Shown: piece after piece, positions 31,678 through 33,790 of the stretch
Layout of the letters: each line of letters starts with the position of its first letter
Numbering within the stretch: the first letter of the stretch is position 1
Assembly (NCBI GenBank): GCA_019237945.1
Contig: JAFAOG010000410.1
Span: 1 to 33,790, forward strand
From: Deltaproteobacteria bacterium
GTDB lineage: Bacteria; Myxococcota_A; Polyangia; Haliangiales; Haliangiaceae
Direction: 5' to 3'
Length of the DNA: 33,790 nucleotides
Position numbers and translations under genes: made by a program
Notes under the pieces: generated by a model
Databases searched by the model: none
What the model was told of the DNA's origin: nothing
What the model saw: the letters and a program-made list of their open reading frames with translations, nothing else

Positions 31678-32136
31678 ATGACGCACGAACAACGCCTCGC
31701 ATCTCTCGGCATCACGCTGCCGCCTCCGCCGAAGCCGGTCGCGACGTACGCGACGATCGTCCAGCACGGCGACCTGCTGTACACCGCGGGGCACGGGCCG
31801 CTTCGCGCCGATGGGACGTGGCTCGTCGGCAAGCTCGGCGCGACCCTCGATGTTGCGGCGGGACGCGAGGCCGCCCGGCTCAACGGGCTCGCGATGCTCG
31901 CGAGGCTGCGCGCGCACCTCGGCTCCCTCGATCGCGTGGCGCGGATCGTCAAGGTGCTCGGCTTCGTCAACGCGACGGCCGAGTTCACCGATCATCCGCA
32001 GGTGATCAACGGCTTCTCGGATCTGATGGCGCAGGTGTTCGGCGAGGTGGGGATCGCGGCGCGCAGCGCGGTCGGAGCGCCGAGCTTGCCGTCGGGGATC
32101 GCGGTCGAGATCGAGGCGATTGTGGCGGTGGCGTAG
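31678..32136 (+). CDS. RidA/YjgF-family protein
   Basis: 152 aa from ATG 31678 (MTHEQRLASLGITLPPPPKPVATY), the opening of the UK114-like subgroup with an N-terminal helix. The ORF track start at 31609 is too early. Core motifs are LLYTAGHGPLRADGTWLVGKLG, LAMLARLRAHLGSLDRVARIVKVLGFVN, and ARSAVGAPSLPSGIAVEIEAIV, in which the Arg corresponds to the catalytic Arg of RidA enamine deaminases. RidA hydrolyses reactive 2-aminoacrylate-type enamines and protects PLP enzymes. The subgroup here has not been shown to do this in general. Confidence 0.9.
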   Translation: MTHEQRLASLGITLPPPPKPVATYATIVQHGDLLYTAGHGPLRADGTWLVGKLGATLDVAAGREAARLNGLAMLARLRAHLGSLDRVARIVKVLGFVNATAEFTDHPQVINGFSDLMAQVFGEVGIAARSAVGAPSLPSGIAVEIEAIVAVA

Positions 32137-32142
32137 CTGGGG

Positions 32143-32148
32143 CAAGAT
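32143..32148 (+). promoter_or_regulatory. CAAGAT hexamer, 6 nt before the ATG at 32155
   Basis: CAAGAT matches the -10-like hexamer except for its first base and ends exactly 6 nt (GGGACC) before ATG 32155. The spacer after the RidA stop is only 18 nt. GGGA in the gap may be a weak ribosome binding site. Confidence 0.3.
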
Positions 32149-32154
32149 GGGACC

Positions 32155-32352
32155 ATGCGGAATGGACAGCGTGGCGCCAGCGTGCAGGTCGTCCTCGGCA
32201 TCATCCTCGTGATCCTCGGGATCGTCGCGATCGCGATCGCGCCCCAGATCATGAACGAGGCCGAGATCGGGACGCTGCGCAAGGTCGGCGGTGGCATCGC
32301 GGGTCTCGGCGTGCTCGTCGTGATCGCGGCCGTTGCGAAGAACAAGGCCTAG
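32155..32352 (+). CDS. Small membrane protein with two predicted helices
   Basis: 65 aa. Two hydrophobic helices (VQVVLGIILVILGIVAIAIA and IAGLGVLVVIAAVA) are joined by a short loop with charged residues (NEAEIGTLRKVGG), giving a hairpin with both ends on the same side. It starts 18 nt after ridA and may be co-transcribed. No family name recognised. Its TAG stop is shared as CTAG with the convergent nitrilase gene. A coupled membrane partner of RidA is possible but not indicated by anything else. Confidence 0.6.
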   Translation: MRNGQRGASVQVVLGIILVILGIVAIAIAPQIMNEAEIGTLRKVGGGIAGLGVLVVIAAVAKNKA

Positions 32353-33059
32353 ATCTCGACGTCGACGCGGCGAACGCCGGCGCCGCGCCGATCGACGCGC
32401 GCGATCACCTCGCCGCGCTGATCGATCACGCACGAGCCGCCCTGGCCCGGCACGACGACGTCGCCGGCCGCCCAGTTCGCGTTCGCGATGTGAATGTCGA
32501 AGCGGCGCGCTAGATCGCCGAGCAGCTGCGGGCGCGAGTCGACCTCCTCGACCCACGCGCTCGGGAACAGCAACAGGTCGGCGGCGGCGAGCTCGCGCGC
32601 GGCGTCGTCGGCGAGGAAATGGAGGTCGAAGCAGATCGCGGCCGTCACCGTGATGCCCGCGATCTCGACGAGCGGATGCGGCGCGGGCCCCGGCGTCGCC
32701 CAGGTCTCGGGGAACCACGGGTGGCGCTTGCGGTAGACGAAGCAAGGCGCGCCCGTCGGATCGAAGCACGCGATCGCGTTTGACACGGCGGCGCCCTCGC
32801 GCAGCACGAGCGGCGCGACAAGGTGCGTTCGATGCGCGCGGGCGAGCGAGGCGGCGCGCGCGGCGATCGGCCCGTCGATCGGCTCCGCGAATCGCGTCAG
32901 GTCGAAGTCGCCGTCGGGCGAGACATAGCCATGGAGCGCCGCTTCCGGCAGCAGCACGAGATCCGTGGGCGCGCCGGCGGCGAGCGTGCGGTCGATCTCG
33001 TCGAGCACGGCGGGCGCGCGTCCCCACTGCGCGGGGAGCTCGAGGACCGTCAGGCGCAC
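32349..33059 (-). CDS. Carbon-nitrogen hydrolase (nitrilase superfamily)
   Basis: 236 aa, GTG start. The catalytic triad is E39 (LLPEAALHGY), K111 (VYRKRHPW) and C143 (AAICFDLHF), all in the family spacing and context. ARRFDIHIANANW is typical of the C-terminal conserved part. The superfamily hydrolyses nitriles, amides or N-carbamoyl groups and the branch is not clear. It is shorter than most (usually 260-300 aa) because the C-terminus ends soon after VRRVDVEI. It starts 9 nt after the stop of the EGF-repeat gene on the same strand, and TAGACT, which contains that stop codon, lies 6 nt before the GTG. Confidence 0.9.
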   Translation of the reverse strand: MRLTVLELPAQWGRAPAVLDEIDRTLAAGAPTDLVLLPEAALHGYVSPDGDFDLTRFAEPIDGPIAARAASLARAHRTHLVAPLVLREGAAVSNAIACFDPTGAPCFVYRKRHPWFPETWATPGPAPHPLVEIAGITVTAAICFDLHFLADDAARELAAADLLLFPSAWVEEVDSRPQLLGDLARRFDIHIANANWAAGDVVVPGQGGSCVIDQRGEVIARVDRRGAGVRRVDVEI

Positions 33060-33065
33060 GCGATC

Positions 33066-33071
33066 AGTCTA
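33066..33071 (-). promoter_or_regulatory. -10-like TAGACT formed by a stop codon, 6 nt before the GTG at 33059
   Basis: On the minus strand the TAG stop of the EGF-repeat gene (33071-33069) is the first half of TAGACT, ending 6 nt (GATCGC) before the GTG of the nitrilase gene. The same hexamer and arrangement occur at 23839-23844. Confidence 0.5.
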
Positions 33072-33790
33072 GCGGCGCCGGCGGCGCAACACGAGCGCGA
33101 CCACGCCGAGCAGCGCGAACGAGCCGCGCGAACCGGCACCGTTCGAGTCGCAGCCGCAGCCGCCGGCCTGCGAGGTCGCCGTGCACGTCTTGCCATCGCC
33201 CTTGAAGCCGTCCGGGCACGTGCAGGTGAATCCGCCCGTCGTGTTCGTGCACGTCGCGTTCGGATCGCAGCCGGCGGCGCCGGTCGCGCACTCGTCGACA
33301 TCGGCGCACGCGTGGCCGTCACCGGCGAAGCCGTTGTTGCAGGTGCACGTGATCGCACCGCCGGCCGCCGAGCAGGTCGCGTTCGCGTCGCAGCCGCCGT
33401 TCGCGTTCGTGCAGTCGGCGGTGCACGTGACGCCATCGCCGGTGTAGCCGGCGTTGCAGGCGCAGCTGTGCGAGCCCGGCGTGTTCGTGCAGGTCGCGTT
33501 GGTGTCACAGCCGCCGTTGTTCGTGAGGCACTCGTTGATGTCGGTGCACGTGACGCCATCGCCGGTGAAGCCGGCGTTGCAGGCGCAGGTGTTCGAGCCC
33601 GGCGTGTTCGTGCACGTCGCGTTGGTGTCGCACCCGCCGTTGTTCGTGAGGCACTCGTTGACGTCGGTGCACGTCAGACCGTTGCCGGTGTAGCCGCTGT
33701 TGCAGGAGCACGTGTTCGAGCCCGGCGTGTTCGTGCAGGTCGCGTGGGTGTCGCAGCCGCCGTTGTTCGTCAGGCACTCGTTGACGTCGG
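33069..33790 (-). CDS. Calcium-binding EGF-repeat protein with MYXO-CTERM-like tail (5' end outside window, missing from the ORF track)
   Basis: The frame is open from the window edge to TAG at 33069-33071, and the ORF track misses it because no start codon is inside the window. About 240 residues are visible. There are five EGF-like units of 38-41 aa, most starting D-[V/I]-[N/D]-E-C, each with six Cys and the C-x-N-T-x-G pattern of calcium-binding EGF. The three at 33420-33788 are nearly identical. The tail GGCGCDSNGAGSRGSFALLG, then hydrophobic VVALVL and RRRRR, is a MYXO-CTERM-type sorting signal: Cys pair, short transmembrane helix, Arg cluster. Such tails are processed and anchor proteins at the myxobacterial cell surface. 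The nitrilase gene follows with a shared stop/-10 hexamer. Confidence 0.88.
   Translation of the reverse strand, partial: DVNECLTNNGGCDTHATCTNTPGSNTCSCNSGYTGNGLTCTDVNECLTNNGGCDTNATCTNTPGSNTCACNAGFTGDGVTCTDINECLTNNGGCDTNATCTNTPGSHSCACNAGYTGDGVTCTADCTNANGGCDANATCSAAGGAITCTCNNGFAGDGHACADVDECATGAAGCDPNATCTNTTGGFTCTCPDGFKGDGKTCTATSQAGGCGCDSNGAGSRGSFALLGVVALVLRRRRR
33420..33788 (-). repeat. Three 123-bp EGF-encoding tandem repeats
   Basis: Units at 33788-33666, 33665-33543 and 33542-33420 encode 41-aa EGF repeats that are nearly identical, with differences mainly in a few residues (NTCSCNSGYTGNG against NTCACNAGFTGDG and HSCACNAGYTGDG). The DNA is also almost identical, which suggests recent duplication or gene conversion. 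Two diverged units follow at about 33303-33416 and 33180-33302. The array runs off the end of the window, so the total number is unknown. Confidence 0.8.

Noticed and set aside
33180-33788. Periodic repeats that could be mistaken for a CRISPR array
   Set aside because: The periodicity is a coding period of about 41 codons for EGF units with conserved Cys, with no spacers and no cas genes.

Overview
The window looks like chromosomal DNA of a high-GC member of the Myxococcota, probably near Haliangiales/Kofleriaceae, though the exact order is inference. The grounds are: three Hanks-type Ser/Thr kinases, one with the HRDISPSN catalytic loop often seen in myxobacteria; a calcium-binding EGF repeat protein ending in a MYXO-CTERM-like tail; a lipoprotein with thrombospondin type-3 repeats; many short lipoproteins; and strong G/C third-position bias on both strands. 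I see no phage, insertion sequence, CRISPR array, tRNA or rRNA. This is a compact, ordinary-looking chromosomal segment rather than an island.

Layout. 1-2.8 kb: the C-terminus of a TonB-dependent receptor, then a membrane Ser/Thr kinase with a TonB/AgmX-like periplasmic tail, ended by a large hairpin. 2.9-4.35 kb (minus): a secreted protein with a similar tail domain, a YpsA-like SLOG protein and a GNAT-like protein. 4.4-8.3 kb: a hybrid histidine kinase, GrpE, and a secreted protein of unknown function. 8.3-12.6 kb (minus): a giant kinase-AAA regulator and a TPR-like protein. 12.7-16.8 kb: a translationally coupled beta-propeller lipoprotein / outer-membrane barrel / Ser/Thr kinase operon, followed by an EthA-like Baeyer-Villiger monooxygenase. 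16.9-21.1 kb: a small lipoprotein and PhhB (minus), then Lon, two small proteins and a histidine phosphatase (plus). 21.1-22.5 kb (minus): a double-glycine-leader, bacteriocin-like peptide and ArgC. 22.6-25.7 kb: a DUF3943-like protein and a YbjQ-family protein, then a DUF2236 (MpaB/Lcp-like) protein and a Cys-rich lipoprotein (minus). 25.8-29.9 kb: a membrane metallophosphoesterase, an MFS transporter, a VWA lipoprotein and a 56-aa protein missing from the ORF track. 29.85-33.8 kb: a secreted peptide, a methyltransferase and a TSP3 lipoprotein (minus), RidA and a small membrane protein (plus), a nitrilase-family hydrolase and the partial EGF/MYXO-CTERM protein (minus).

The strongest unexpected signal is how genes begin and end. 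Thirteen start codons are preceded by a TANNNT-like (-10-like) hexamer separated from the start codon by exactly 6 nt, which would place the transcription start on the start codon, i.e. leaderless mRNAs. In three tandem pairs the TAG stop codon of the upstream gene forms the first half of that hexamer. Separately, four of seven convergent gene pairs overlap by exactly 4 nt so that one CTAG (or CTAA) provides both stop codons, and a fifth pair abuts with no gap. These patterns were read by eye and need genome-wide counting.

The second notable item is the double-glycine peptide at 21.1-21.5 kb. It has a clear Shine-Dalgarno and a palindrome-rich upstream region, unlike most genes around it. The third is the kinase with a TonB-like periplasmic domain placed 12 nt behind a TonB-dependent receptor gene.
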